A stretch of 64,000 nucleotides of DNA from Altererythrobacter aquiaggeris (GCF_037154015.1 NZ_JBANRL010000001.1:1054001-1118000); one strand, 5' to 3'. Numbered from the stretch's first letter, positions 31,728-39,890 are shown. Notes: a model not told the origin generated them from the sequence alone. Numbers and translations are program-made.

Positions 31728-32603
31728 TGCCTTCTTATAAGGACCGCGTTTTTTCGGTGCAGCTTCCACTTCTGCCTTTTCGATCAGCATGACAATATCG
31801 GCAATATCCCAAAGGCGGTCAGTGACGCCCGCTGCCATTGCTGGCGAGACTTTCAGCGTTTTGTGGATACGGACGAAATTGTAATACATCATGTGAAGCG
31901 CAACGGCGTGGGCGTGATTGTCAATTTTCTTGCTGAAACCATTTGTCAGACGTGTGAAGCGGCGCATGTGCATCCGCATAGTCAGATTGGCGCGCTCGAC
32001 GTAGGACGTGCTGACTAGGTTCTTGTCGGGACGTCCTTCGATGCTGCGCTTCTTGATGCCGGTGCAATCGGCGGGGCTGTAACGGCCTTTGAAGCTGTCA
32101 GGCGCATTGCCATAAATCTTGATTAGCTGGGCATAGTCCACATCGGAGCCGAAAGCGCCCTCCACAGCTTCCAGATACGATTTGTGACCGTCGCTGGTCA
32201 ACTGGACGCGGTTAGCAAGGCGGCTGCGCAGATCGTCCATAAACCACATGGCATATTCGGCATCGCGGCCACCGACCAGATACGAAACGATCAACTTGCT
32301 ATCTGCATCAATTGCGGTCCAAGTCCAAGTGTCGCCAGAATGGGCGGGGGCAGCCTTGGCGGCCTTTACGTTCTTTTGCTTAGCGTAAGTAAATGACCAG
32401 ATTTCATCGACTTCAACGCGGGTTGTTTGAAGATCGCGAACATTTTCTTCGTGATAGGCCGCACACGCCTTGCCAGCGTCAATCAGCAACTTCGAAACGG
32501 TGTTCTTGCTGACACCAGTAATTCGCACGATAGAGCGGATGCTGCTTCCCTCGCAAAGCATGTGAAGGATGGTGGAGCGGGTTTTGGCATCAAGCTTGTT
32601 CAT
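31716..32603 (-). CDS. IS1-family transposase (DDE type)
   Basis: 295 aa. N-terminal helix-turn-helix (SIRSIVRITGVSKNTVSKLL), then the catalytic core with Asp66 (VEVDEIWSF), Asp138 (LTSDGHKSY) and Glu203 (SYVERANLTMRMHMRRFTR), the last being a signature of the IS1 group. Intact, so probably active. A good promoter (TTGACT-17-TATAAA) lies in front. C-terminal KKRGPYKK tail is basic. Confidence 0.94.
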   Translation of the reverse strand: MNKLDAKTRSTILHMLCEGSSIRSIVRITGVSKNTVSKLLIDAGKACAAYHEENVRDLQTTRVEVDEIWSFTYAKQKNVKAAKAAPAHSGDTWTWTAIDADSKLIVSYLVGGRDAEYAMWFMDDLRSRLANRVQLTSDGHKSYLEAVEGAFGSDVDYAQLIKIYGNAPDSFKGRYSPADCTGIKKRSIEGRPDKNLVSTSYVERANLTMRMHMRRFTRLTNGFSKKIDNHAHAVALHMMYYNFVRIHKTLKVSPAMAAGVTDRLWDIADIVMLIEKAEVEAAPKKRGPYKKAISN

Positions 32604-32609
32604 GCTGAT

Positions 32610-32638
32610 TTTATAACTGACTCATCCAATCGAGTCAA
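32610..32638 (-). promoter_or_regulatory. Transposase promoter
   Basis: Reading leftward: -35 TTGACT (32633-32638), 17-base spacer, -10 TATAAA (32610-32615), seven bases before the transposase ATG, so the transcript would be nearly leaderless. A rightward TTGCAA-17-TATAAG also sits just before the toxin gene. Confidence 0.6.
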
Positions 32639-32711
32639 GCATAACAGTCAGTTTAATAGAAAGTATGAAACAGCTATTGCAAGCGCGATTCCGCAGGGCT
32701 ATAAGGGCGTA

Positions 32712-33011
32712 ATGGAAATTGAGTTTGCTGACCCAGGCCTCGAACTAATTGAAACCAACGAGGCTGGCGCAACCCGGTTGCCAGTGGCGGTTATCAAATC
32801 GACTCGGCGCAAGCTGACCGTTTTGAGGTCCGCTCCCGATGATCGAACTATGAGGAATTGGAAAAGCTTGCACCACGAAAAGTTGAAAGGCGACCGGGAG
32901 GGGCAACGGTCGATCTGTATCAACAAACAATATCGGATGGTCTTTACGCTTGATAGCGAGACAGAACCCCAGATCATCACGGTGTTAGCGATTGAGGATT
33001 ATCACCCATGA
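32712..33011 (+). CDS. higB: RelE/ParE-superfamily toxin, HigB-like
   Basis: 99 aa starting MEIEFADPG with AAGGG just upstream. The C-terminal half has the HigB pattern LKGDREGQRSICINKQYRMVF followed by ITVLAIEDYHP; HigB toxins are ribosome-dependent mRNA nucleases. The frame is open another 95 codons upstream, but that part overlaps the transposase gene and has no family match. The downstream gene starts in its stop codon (ATGA), the usual toxin-first HigBA order. Confidence 0.88.
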   Translation: MEIEFADPGLELIETNEAGATRLPVAVIKSTRRKLTVLRSAPDDRTMRNWKSLHHEKLKGDREGQRSICINKQYRMVFTLDSETEPQIITVLAIEDYHP

Positions 33012-34159
33012 AGGACAATGTGCGGATCATAGATCACCCTGGCACCTTCGTGTTGGAGGAAATGGAGGCTCGCGAATGGTCGCAGCAAGACCTTGCCTAT
33101 ATTCTTGGCATGTCAGCATCGCAGCTTAACCCTATCCTAAAGGGTAAGCATGGCATTTCATCTGATATGGCGGTGGCACTTGGCGAAGCTTTTGACGTGC
33201 CAGCGCAGTTTTTCGCAAATTTGCAAAAGCAGTATGAATTACAACACGCAAAGAGTCCAAACCCCGGTGTGAGAACACGGGCAAATTGGCTGGCTAAATT
33301 CCCCGTTAGAGAAATGATGAATCGTGGTTGGATTGAAAAATCAGAAGCCGACCTTCTCGACCTACAGATGATGCGCTTTTTTGACAAAAACCGTATTGAA
33401 GACATTCCCGGTTTCGGAGGCGAGATGATGGCTTACGCCGCCAAGAAATCCGATCAAGAAGAGTTAACAGGCAACCAAATGGTTTGGCTCCATAGGGTGA
33501 GACAGATTGCTGAGGCCGCTGAGGCACCAACATATGATCGGGCTAAGCTGGATGAAGCATTACCGAAGATACGCGCTCATATGTTTGATGCAGATGATTT
33601 TGGTGAAATTCCCGCACTGCTGTTTGAGTGCGGTGTGCGCGTCGTGTTCGTGGAACCGCTTCGAGGCTCTAAGATTGACGGTGTTTGCACTTGGCTAGGT
33701 GACGAGCCAGTCATTGGCCTTAGCTTGCGGCTTAATAGACCTGACAACCTATGCTTCGTCTTGAGGCATGAAATTGAACATGTTTTACAAGAAGATGGCA
33801 AGAACGAAGTTTATTCTCATGTCGATGTTTTTGAGCCAGATAGAGATATTGCAGATCTTCCCGATGAAGAAAAACGTGCTGACGATGCTGCTGCGGAATT
33901 TTTGGTTCCCCAAGACAAGCTTGCGTCTTTTATGCGGCGCAAAGGCAAGTGGATTTCAGAAGATGATGTAATTGCATTTTCAGCACGGCATCAAATTCAT
34001 CCTGCAATCGTCATTGGCCAAATTCAGAAGCACAGGCATCGCAAGGGCGATAAGAGTGCTTATGCGTTTCTGCGCCGCTATATGACTAAAATAGAAGAGC
34101 ATTTCATGAATTGGCCGCTTCGCGATGGTTGGGGCAAAGTCGCAGAAGTCGGATTGTAG
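33008..34159 (+). CDS. XRE-family antitoxin fused to ImmA/IrrE metallopeptidase domain
   Basis: 383 aa. HigA-type helix-turn-helix at about 16-72 (WSQQDLAYILGMSASQLNPILKG), a linker, then an ImmA/IrrE zinc peptidase with LRHEIEHVLQ (HEIEH at 254-258) and ADDAAAEFLVPQ (Glu297). The HTH part should bind HigB and the operon promoter; ImmA/IrrE domains cleave regulators in other systems, so the fusion may add a release trigger. Four-base overlap with the toxin. Confidence 0.88.
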   Translation: MKDNVRIIDHPGTFVLEEMEAREWSQQDLAYILGMSASQLNPILKGKHGISSDMAVALGEAFDVPAQFFANLQKQYELQHAKSPNPGVRTRANWLAKFPVREMMNRGWIEKSEADLLDLQMMRFFDKNRIEDIPGFGGEMMAYAAKKSDQEELTGNQMVWLHRVRQIAEAAEAPTYDRAKLDEALPKIRAHMFDADDFGEIPALLFECGVRVVFVEPLRGSKIDGVCTWLGDEPVIGLSLRLNRPDNLCFVLRHEIEHVLQEDGKNEVYSHVDVFEPDRDIADLPDEEKRADDAAAEFLVPQDKLASFMRRKGKWISEDDVIAFSARHQIHPAIVIGQIQKHRHRKGDKSAYAFLRRYMTKIEEHFMNWPLRDGWGKVAEVGL

Positions 34160-34170
34160 GAGTGGTGAAA

Positions 34171-34662
34171 ATGGCAAATATTGGCGAACAGATCACACGG
34201 GCGTGGGATGAGTGGGAAGTTACCACTGGTGACGATGCCAACGATCCTGACGATTTTATCGATTGGGCGGTGAAAAACGGCAAGATGGTTCCACGTCTCG
34301 AGGATGTCAGAAAGATATTTAGGCGGCAAGTTTCAACTGCGCTCCGCCAAGTGCACCGCACAAACGACGCAGGCACAACCTACCGCGCCAAGCAATGTGT
34401 GACCATCGCCGAGGAAGGTAAGCAGCGGACCTTATGGTTCGACGTTGACAACAACGGCACCCCTAGGCTGCGTGAGAGAGCGGTTAAGCAGCGTCGTGAA
34501 GCAATCGCCAATGATGTATATCGGGCAATGTCGGACGTGGAGCATATGAACTATGCATATCCTTTGGACGAAACCATTCAATTCGAGATGGATTTCACTG
34601 AGGATTACGAAGAGCGTAAGGCGTTAGAGCGTTATGAAAAAAACCAGAAAGACGCTGGTTAA
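34171..34662 (+). CDS. Transposon passenger protein of unknown function
   Basis: 163 aa starting MANIGEQITRAW, with AGGAG about nine bases before the ATG. Charged, soluble, no signal or membrane segment; middle part LRQVHRTNDAGTTYRAKQCV, C-terminus rich in Glu/Lys/Arg. It follows the XRE-ImmA gene by 11 bases, so it is likely the third gene of that transcript. No family recognised. Its last four bases overlap the convergent KGG gene's stop. Confidence 0.7.
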   Translation: MANIGEQITRAWDEWEVTTGDDANDPDDFIDWAVKNGKMVPRLEDVRKIFRRQVSTALRQVHRTNDAGTTYRAKQCVTIAEEGKQRTLWFDVDNNGTPRLRERAVKQRREAIANDVYRAMSDVEHMNYAYPLDETIQFEMDFTEDYEERKALERYEKNQKDAG

Positions 34663-34886
34663 TCCTTCTTTTTCCAACGTGCTTGCGCTGCAATGCTTGC
34701 GATCTCTGATCTCTCGGTTGGTGTCAGAGCCTTAGCACGGGCATTACCGCCCTTCCTCCCGCCTTTTGCCGCACGCTCTTGCGAGGCGGTCATTTTTTCG
34801 TCTGACTCTTCACCAGACGCAATATCAACCATCAGCTTTGCAAGCTGGTTTGCATCGCGTGGGCGCTTGGGCTTTTTGTCTGCCAT
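34659..34886 (-). CDS. KGG-motif small basic protein
   Basis: 75 aa, Lys/Arg/Ala rich: AAKGGRKGGNARAKALT and ERSEIASIAAQARWKKKD. This resembles KGG-type and histone-H1-like small proteins often found beside transposases; nucleic-acid binding is a reasonable guess. Transcribed leftward, converging on the 163-aa gene. Confidence 0.72.
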   Translation of the reverse strand: MADKKPKRPRDANQLAKLMVDIASGEESDEKMTASQERAAKGGRKGGNARAKALTPTERSEIASIAAQARWKKKD

Positions 34887-34927
34887 TCACCCCATATAGC
34901 GAGCCTTGCGGGAAATTGCAGGGCTAG

Positions 34928-34948
34928 ATTTCAAACTGACCCACTACC
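34928..34948 (-). repeat. IS element right terminal inverted repeat
   Basis: Exact reverse complement of 31707-31727; begins ATTTCAAACTGACCC on the plus strand and ends CACTACC. Confidence 0.93.
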
Positions 34949-35171
34949 CGATATCGAAGTGACTTGCGATTTCCGATAGGTACCAAAGTAAGTCTCCGAG
35001 TTCAGTTTTGATCTCGTCTTTGACAACTGTTGCGGCGGAATTCTCTCGCTTCAGTTTCTTGATTGAAGAAGCCACGCTTCCGGCCTCGCCGAACAGGCCA
35101 AGCGTGAAAAGCTCAATATCGCTAGAGCGCGAAGTCTCGTGGGCTTTCGCTTGGTAATGATCGATATCCAT
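34944..35171 (-). pseudogene. mazG: mazG, N-terminal fragment (MazG nucleotide pyrophosphohydrolase domain)
   Basis: 75 codons from the ATG to a stop created by the IS end (GGG TAG). The MazG helices are clear: YQAKAHETS, FTLGLFGEAGSVASSIKKL (metal-binding Glu region) and KTELGDLLWYLSEIA with Glu/Asp ligands. MazG enzymes hydrolyse NTPs/dNTPs to NMP and pyrophosphate. AAAGGA lies eight bases upstream. Reconstructed full length is 281 aa. The truncated piece keeps most of the catalytic helices but lacks the last one and the C-terminal domain. Confidence 0.9.
34949..34956. repeat. Target site duplication, right copy (CGATATCG)
   Basis: Directly abuts the right inverted repeat and equals 31699-31706. 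It lies within the mazG reading frame (TTC GAT ATC). Confidence 0.9.
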
Positions 35172-35198
35172 AAAGTTATCCTTTAATCGAACACCTTA

Positions 35199-35217
35199 AG
35201 CACTTGGTGCTATTATA
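35199..35217 (-). promoter_or_regulatory. Promoter and possible operator of the mazG operon
   Basis: A perfect -10 TATAAT (35212-35217, leftward) lies about 40 bases before the mazG ATG; the -35 is poor. Directly downstream, covering the likely start of transcription, is the palindrome AGCAC-TTG-GTGCT (35199-35211), a plausible repressor site. Confidence 0.5.
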
Positions 35218-35282
35218 CAATTCGCAATGCAACGTATCCACAGCGCTTTAATTCTTCCCTACACCCCCCAATCCATGCCTCG

Positions 35283-35507
35283 CTACGCGGTTCTCTTCAG
35301 CCAGCAGCGAGTCCGTCCATGTCTCTCACCGAACCCCGCCACCACCAACAGATCCCCGTCCTCCACAAAAGCGAGGGCGGGGCTGATCCGGCGGTAGGCC
35401 GTCCGCCGCTCCTCACGCCCACAAAACAGGCCGCGTTCTGCGAGCGGCTTTCGCAGCATGGCAATGTGCAGCCCCTCGTATAGACCCCTGTGCCGGGCGC
35501 TCGGCAT
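35283..35507 (-). CDS. Possible small or truncated gene in GC-rich flank
   Basis: 74 codons from an ATG (MPSARHRGLYEGLHIAML) to a TAG, with high GC3 (mostly G/C-ending codons) as in a real gene of a high-GC genome; the frame is open further upstream through a REP-like repeat (translating as PVRPELVEG) without a good start. It may be the 3' remnant of a gene. The rest of 35172-35714 holds the mazG promoter and the repeat; no other gene is seen. Family unknown. Confidence 0.3.
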   Translation of the reverse strand: MPSARHRGLYEGLHIAMLRKPLAERGLFCGREERRTAYRRISPALAFVEDGDLLVVAGFGERHGRTRCWLKRTA

Positions 35508-35588
35508 ATCGACGCAGACGGCAAACCCGCGCGCGGCGCTCCAGCGCTTCCATGCGGGCGTGCCGGGACGGAAGAAAGAAAAGTGCAG

Positions 35589-35616
35589 CCCTTCGACAAG
35601 CTCAGGACGAACGGGG
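35589..35616. repeat. REP-like dispersed repeat (CCCTTCGACAAGCTCAGG...)
   Basis: The sequence CCTTCGACAAGCTCAGGACG with flanking CCC/GGGG is a repeat known to be widespread in sphingomonads and other proteobacteria; its ends (CCCTTCG / CGAACGGG) are partly complementary. Only one copy was noticed in this window. Confidence 0.65.
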
Positions 35617-35714
35617 AGGGCGTTTGCACTCTCTCCAACCCCCCAATAACCTCCCCGTAACCCGCGCCCGCTAAACCAGCCCCCACCACAACCAAGGTAA
35701 GGGAGCCAAACCCC

Positions 35715-36032
<318 letters not shown>

Positions 36033-36099
36033 CGCTGTCCTACAGGCGCTGTCCTGTATAACTAAACCGGTTTTCCTGCCCGCAACGCACAGGTGAACC

Positions 36100-36285
36100 A
36101 TGTACGATCCCGAAACTCCCCTCCCGCTCGGCTCCACCCGCGACAGAGGCCAATCGGCCGACCGCAACCCCGCACAATCATGGCTCGCCCATGTCGAAGC
36201 CGATCGCATCGCCGCCGACCCCGGCACGACCCGCGCCGGACCCGTCATCACCACACGCTGTCCTACAGCACCCGCTCCGGCGTAA
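36100..36285 (+). CDS. Possible 61-aa protein
   Basis: MYDPETPLPLGSTRDRG... with AGGTGA four bases before the ATG. Hydrophilic, Pro/Arg/Asp rich; ends in PTAPAPA. The ribosome site favours translation, but length and composition leave it doubtful. GC-rich like the lipoprotein gene before it. Confidence 0.35.
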   Translation: MYDPETPLPLGSTRDRGQSADRNPAQSWLAHVEADRIAADPGTTRAGPVITTRCPTAPAPA

Positions 36286-36401
36286 ATCATCCGGTGCGGC
36301 TTGCTGAATGGCGCAAGCATTTTTCTACGGGTGCAAACGGATGTCGGAAATTAAATTACGCGGCGGGCGCGCAAAGTTCCAAAAATTTTTCAGGAGGGGC
36401 A

Positions 36402-36485
36402 AGTGTAACTCTGAACCCCCGCCAGCCGCAGAATTCCGCCGTTTTTGGCACCGGACACATTTGGCCAAAGTGTAACTAGTGTAAC
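36402..36485 (+). repeat. Three AGTGTAAC copies in intergenic DNA
   Basis: AGTGTAAC at 36402-36409, 36469-36476 and 36478-36485, the last two spaced 9 bases apart start to start and followed by CCTGTAAG. The stretch 36286-36542 has no gene; it marks the return from high-GC flank to ordinary chromosome. The repeats could be a protein-binding site or a degenerate dispersed repeat. Confidence 0.4.
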
Positions 36486-36542
36486 CCTGTAAGTGGCAAA
36501 ATACGAAAAATTCGGGGCAGGGAGCCTGCGCCGGACAGCCGC

Positions 36543-37109
36543 TCAGCTGGTGACCAGCGCCAGTTCGACAGTGCCGTGGCCGCGCTGGACCAAGCCGATT
36601 TCCTCGGCAGCCGCGCGTGACAGATCGATGGTGCGGCCATGAGCGTAAGGCCCGCGGTCATTGATCCGCACATTCACGCGCTTGCCGTTACGCGGGTTGG
36701 TCACTTCGACAATGGTGCCGAACGGCAGTGTCTTGTGCGCCGCGGTCAGCTGGCGCGGATTGAAGCGTTCGCCACTGGCGGTTTTGCGGCCTGCAAAACG
36801 CTGGCCATAATAGCTGGCGACGCCCGAACCGATGCGGTTGCGCGCTGCGGGTTCGGGGGCCGCTTCTACAGGCGGCTCGATCTCGGTAATATCAACCGCG
36901 TGCGGCGCGGGTTCAGGTGCGGGAGGGATATCTTCGAACCGCTCGAAACTGTCTTCGAATGCGGGCGTTGCGTCCGCCGGTTGCGCTTCCTGTGCAAACA
37001 GCGCGGAATTGGTCGGGATGCCGAAAACAAGCGCGAACGCCAGCGCGGTGGTACCCAGCGATGCCGCGAACGGCGCGTGCCGCGCTTTGGGGGATTTGTG
37101 ACTGTGCAT
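36543..37109 (-). CDS. rlpA: Septal ring lytic transglycosylase RlpA-like protein
   Basis: 188 aa from [12 protein letters not shown] hydrophobic export segment ([15 protein letters not shown]), a Pro/Glu-rich linker ([11 protein letters not shown]), then the double-psi beta-barrel of Rlp[41 protein letters not shown] and the catalytic [15 protein letters not shown]. Cleaves denuded glycan strands at the division site in other bacteria. No SPOR domain. Start uncertain: 37142 in the same frame is possible. Confidence 0.9.
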   Translation of the reverse strand: MHSHKSPKARHAPFAASLGTTALAFALVFGIPTNSALFAQEAQPADATPAFEDSFERFEDIPPAPEPAPHAVDITEIEPPVEAAPEPAARNRIGSGVASYYGQRFAGRKTASGERFNPRQLTAAHKTLPFGTIVEVTNPRNGKRVNVRINDRGPYAHGRTIDLSRAAAEEIGLVQRGHGTVELALVTS

Positions 37110-38098
37110 GATGACGCTGCTTATACAGCAAGAACTCGCCATGAACTGTGGAGGGATGTCGAACGAACCCGAATTTACAACAAGTCAACGTGCTAAAAAT
37201 GGTTAATAGCGCCGAATTGTCCTGAGTTAGGCCGCGCCGATGCGCGCCGCTTTGCTTTGTAATACACCAGTGGATGCGACCGATTCGCTCATGACACCAG
37301 CGTTTGTCTATCAAGTGCACCCGTGTTTCAGGCGCTTTGGTTTGGGAGTGATTGCAGTGATGGCGGAGCAATCGGACAGCAGGGACCAATGCGGGACCAG
37401 TAGGACGCCGGCATGTGGCCAGTATGAGGCCGGTATGCGGCCAGTATCAGGGCATGCGGAAAGGGCAGGAAGGAAATGGGGACGTGGCAAAAAAGAAATG
37501 GGGCCAGCATTGCTGCCGACCCCACTCTTACCGTCGCGTGGCCATCCGAAGATGGACTTGGCAACCGGCGTGTCGTCTTCTGCCCGAAGGCTTCCGACTA
37601 TGTCGCACGGCGCTCGCGCCGGCATCCGGTACTTCCGTCTGCTCCGTTCCGATCCGAAAATCTTCGCATTGCGTTCAAAAGTTCCGAGACCGATCCGCCA
37701 TTTGTTCGATCCTTCAAACAGTCATGCCTGGCTTGCACCACGCAATTCCTAGGGGTCGAACCGGTAGGTCCGATCATCCGATTGTGCACTTTCGCAGTTT
37801 CAACAGTTTGCCGGTTTTTCCTGTCAGCAGACCGAAATCCGCGACATTCTTCCTTGCATTCCTCGGCTGCGTAGTATTTCACTACCGCGTCGATACGGTT
37901 CCAAAATCTCTTGTTTGATCAGGCTGTTACACCGTTTCTCCGAAGAGCCAATCCCCGTTTCGATGATTTGAAGATGCACCCCGAATCGCATTTCGACAAG
38001 GCTTGCAACCCCGACTTATCCACTTTCCCCCGATTTCGCTGTGGACACGAGTGGATAAGTCAACAGCTTGGCGAATTTAGCCCACGATGGAGTAAAAT
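37110..38098. other. Gene-poor stretch of about 1 kb
   Basis: No convincing gene. Open frames up to 170 codons occur on both strands but overlap one another and lack ribosome sites or family motifs; the best is 37598-37882 on the minus strand (KYYAAEECKEECRGF...), with several Cys and no recognised family. A degenerate repeat of about 12 bases (variants of GGCCAGTATG) runs from about 37385 to 37459. Confidence 0.5.
37385..37459 (+). repeat. Degenerate ~12-bp tandem repeat
   Basis: About six imperfect units such as GGACCAGTAGGA, GGCCAGTATGAG, GGCCGGTATGC, GGCCAGTATCAG, spaced 11-13 bases. Lies in the gene-poor stretch between rlpA and argG. Confidence 0.5.
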
Positions 38099-39322
38099 TC
38101 AGCGCCGGTCGCGGTTGCCGAGCAGTTTCAGTCGCAGCGCGTTCAGCTTGATAAAGCCTTCGGCATCGTGCTGATCATAGGCGCCCGCATCATCTTCAAA
38201 GGTGACGTGCCTTTCGGAATAGAGGCTATCGGGTGATTTGCGGCCGACGACATCGCAATTGCCTTTGTACAATTTAAGCCGGACAGTGCCGCCAACCTTC
38301 GCCTGCGAGAGATCGATCGCCGCCTGCAACATTTCGCGCTCGGGAGAAAACCAGAAGCCGTTGTAAATAATTTCGGCATAGCGCGGCATCAGTTCGTCCT
38401 TCAGATGCGCTGCTCCGCGGTCGAGGGTGATTTGTTCAATCCCGCGATGCGCGCGGGCATAAATCTCGCCCCCTGGGGTTTCGTACATTCCGCGGCTTTT
38501 CATACCGACAAACCGGTTTTCCACCAGATCGAGCCGGCCAATCCCGTGTTTGCGCCCCAGTTCGTTTAGCGCCGCGAGCAGCTCAGCCGGCGACATGGTT
38601 TGCCCATTGAGTGCCATCCCATCGCCAGCTGCAAAGTCGATGGTGATATATTCGGGAGTGTCCGGGGCGGTTTCGGGATTGTTTGTCCGCGAATAAACGT
38701 AGTCCGGGGTTTCTTCCCACGGATCCTCCAATACCTTCCCCTCGGAAGAGGTGTGCAGCAGGTTGGCGTCGGTTGAAAACGGACTTTCGCCGCGCTTGTC
38801 CCTTGGGACCGGAATCTGGTGTTTTTCAGCCCATGCGATCAACGCGGTGCGGCTCGTCAGATCCCATTCCCTCCAGGGTGCGACAACCTTGATAGAAGGA
38901 TCAAGCGCATAAGCGCTCAGTTCGAAGCGAACCTGGTCATTCCCCTTGCCCGTGGCACCGTGGGCAATCGCATCAGCGCCGGTTTCATGGGCGATTTCAA
39001 CCAGACGTTTGGAAATCAGCGGACGCGCGATCGATGTGCCTAGAAGATAGTCGCCTTCATACCGGGCATTTGCGCGCATCATCGGAAAAACATAGTCCCG
39101 TACAAACTCTTCGCGCAGGTCTTCGATATAAATACTCGTGTCGGGAATGCCCATCATGCGGGCTTTGTCCCGCGCAGGGCCCAATTCTTCGCCTTGTCCG
39201 AGGTCGGCAGTAAACGTCACAACTTCACAGCCGCGTTCCACCTCAAGCCATTTAAGGATCACACTGGTATCCAGACCTCCCGAGTAAGCGAGGACGACTT
39301 TCTTGATTTCATTGCCGGGCAT
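38099..39322 (-). CDS. argG: Argininosuccinate synthase
   Basis: 407 aa. ATP-pyrophosphatase motif [17 protein letters not shown] at the N-terminus, [22 protein letters not shown] (citrulline/aspartate pocket), and C-terminal SPDSLYS. Joins citrulline and aspartate in arginine synthesis. GGAGAGAA precedes the ATG by about nine bases. Stands alone; the arginine partner argH is not in the window. Confidence 0.97.
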   Translation of the reverse strand: MPGNEIKKVVLAYSGGLDTSVILKWLEVERGCEVVTFTADLGQGEELGPARDKARMMGIPDTSIYIEDLREEFVRDYVFPMMRANARYEGDYLLGTSIARPLISKRLVEIAHETGADAIAHGATGKGNDQVRFELSAYALDPSIKVVAPWREWDLTSRTALIAWAEKHQIPVPRDKRGESPFSTDANLLHTSSEGKVLEDPWEETPDYVYSRTNNPETAPDTPEYITIDFAAGDGMALNGQTMSPAELLAALNELGRKHGIGRLDLVENRFVGMKSRGMYETPGGEIYARAHRGIEQITLDRGAAHLKDELMPRYAEIIYNGFWFSPEREMLQAAIDLSQAKVGGTVRLKLYKGNCDVVGRKSPDSLYSERHVTFEDDAGAYDQHDAEGFIKLNALRLKLLGNRDRR

Positions 39323-39449
39323 GTGAAGTTCTCTCCGCTTTTTAATCGCGCGCGGCGGTTATCAGCCGAAAGCATCTATCGCAAACGTTTCACTCCGAAC
39401 CGGTCGCCCGGATTTGGCAGATCGACCAGGGTGCGCTATTCTGGCTGGC

Positions 39450-39887
39450 ATGAGCGACGCAAAAACAGTTCCGACAAAAGCATCGGTGACAGATTTCATC
39501 GCGGCCATAGATCACGAGCGAAAACGTGAAGAGGCGCGTGTCATAGATAGCTTGTTTCGTAAAGTGACGGGCATGATACCTGAAATGTGGGGGCCGTCCA
39601 TCATCGGATACGGAAGTTACCGCACAACTTACGAGAGTGGCCGCGAGGTCCATTGGCTTCGTACTGGGTTCAGCCCTCGCAAAGCAAAGCATTCGTTCTA
39701 TTTCATGGGTGGATACTGCGATGAAGCCGCTGGCAAGCGGCGCGCGGCATTGCTTGAAAAACTGGGCAAATATTCAATCGGCAAAAGCTGTGTTTATGTA
39801 AACAAGCTTGGCGATATCGATTTGGCTGTGCTTGAACAAATTATCGCGGACGACTGGGCCGAAATGAACCGGCTTTATCCTGAATAA
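39450..39887 (+). CDS. DUF1801-type (YdhG-like) protein
   Basis: 145 aa starting MSDAKTVPTKASVTDFIAAI. Family features: helix with REEARVIDSLF, MIPEMWGPSIIGYGSYRTTYESG, and FYFMGGYCDE / GKSCVYVNKLGDID. The fold is that of DUF1801 proteins, of unknown function (distant relation to frataxin-like folds has been proposed). An ATG 36 bases upstream is in frame but less likely. Converges with the next gene, three bases apart. Confidence 0.8.
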   Translation: MSDAKTVPTKASVTDFIAAIDHERKREEARVIDSLFRKVTGMIPEMWGPSIIGYGSYRTTYESGREVHWLRTGFSPRKAKHSFYFMGGYCDEAAGKRRAALLEKLGKYSIGKSCVYVNKLGDIDLAVLEQIIADDWAEMNRLYPE

Positions 39888-39890
39888 CTG

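Larger units (their letters stand above)
31707..34948 (-). mobile_element. IS1-family transposable element with passenger genes (3,242 bp)
   Basis: Bounded by 21-bp perfect terminal inverted repeats beginning GGTAGTGGGTCAG (31707-31727 and 34928-34948) and an 8-bp target duplication. Holds an IS1-type transposase reading leftward and, behind it, four further genes: HigB-like toxin, XRE-ImmA/IrrE protein, unknown 163-aa protein (all rightward) and a KGG-type 75-aa protein (leftward). A normal IS1-family element is under about 1.5 kb, so this is a cargo-carrying version. Perfect ends and duplication imply a recent insertion. Confidence 0.92.

Noticed and set aside
32427-32711. Upstream 95 codons of the HigB frame as part of the toxin
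   Set aside because: They overlap the transposase gene antisense and match nothing; a ribosome site and family start fit the ATG at 32712.
31707-34948. Composite transposon with two IS copies
   Set aside because: Only one transposase and single inverted ends are present, so it is one element with cargo.
35589-35616. CRISPR-like or attachment-site repeat
   Set aside because: Single copy here and it matches a known dispersed REP-type sequence.
37598-37882. 94-codon minus-strand frame with several Cys
   Set aside because: Plausible looking but no family, no ribosome site; kept only as a remark in the gene-poor stretch.
37240-37918. Overlapping plus-strand frames of 130-170 codons between rlpA and argG
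   Set aside because: Three frames compete in the same place, none with a ribosome site or known domain; composition does not favour one.
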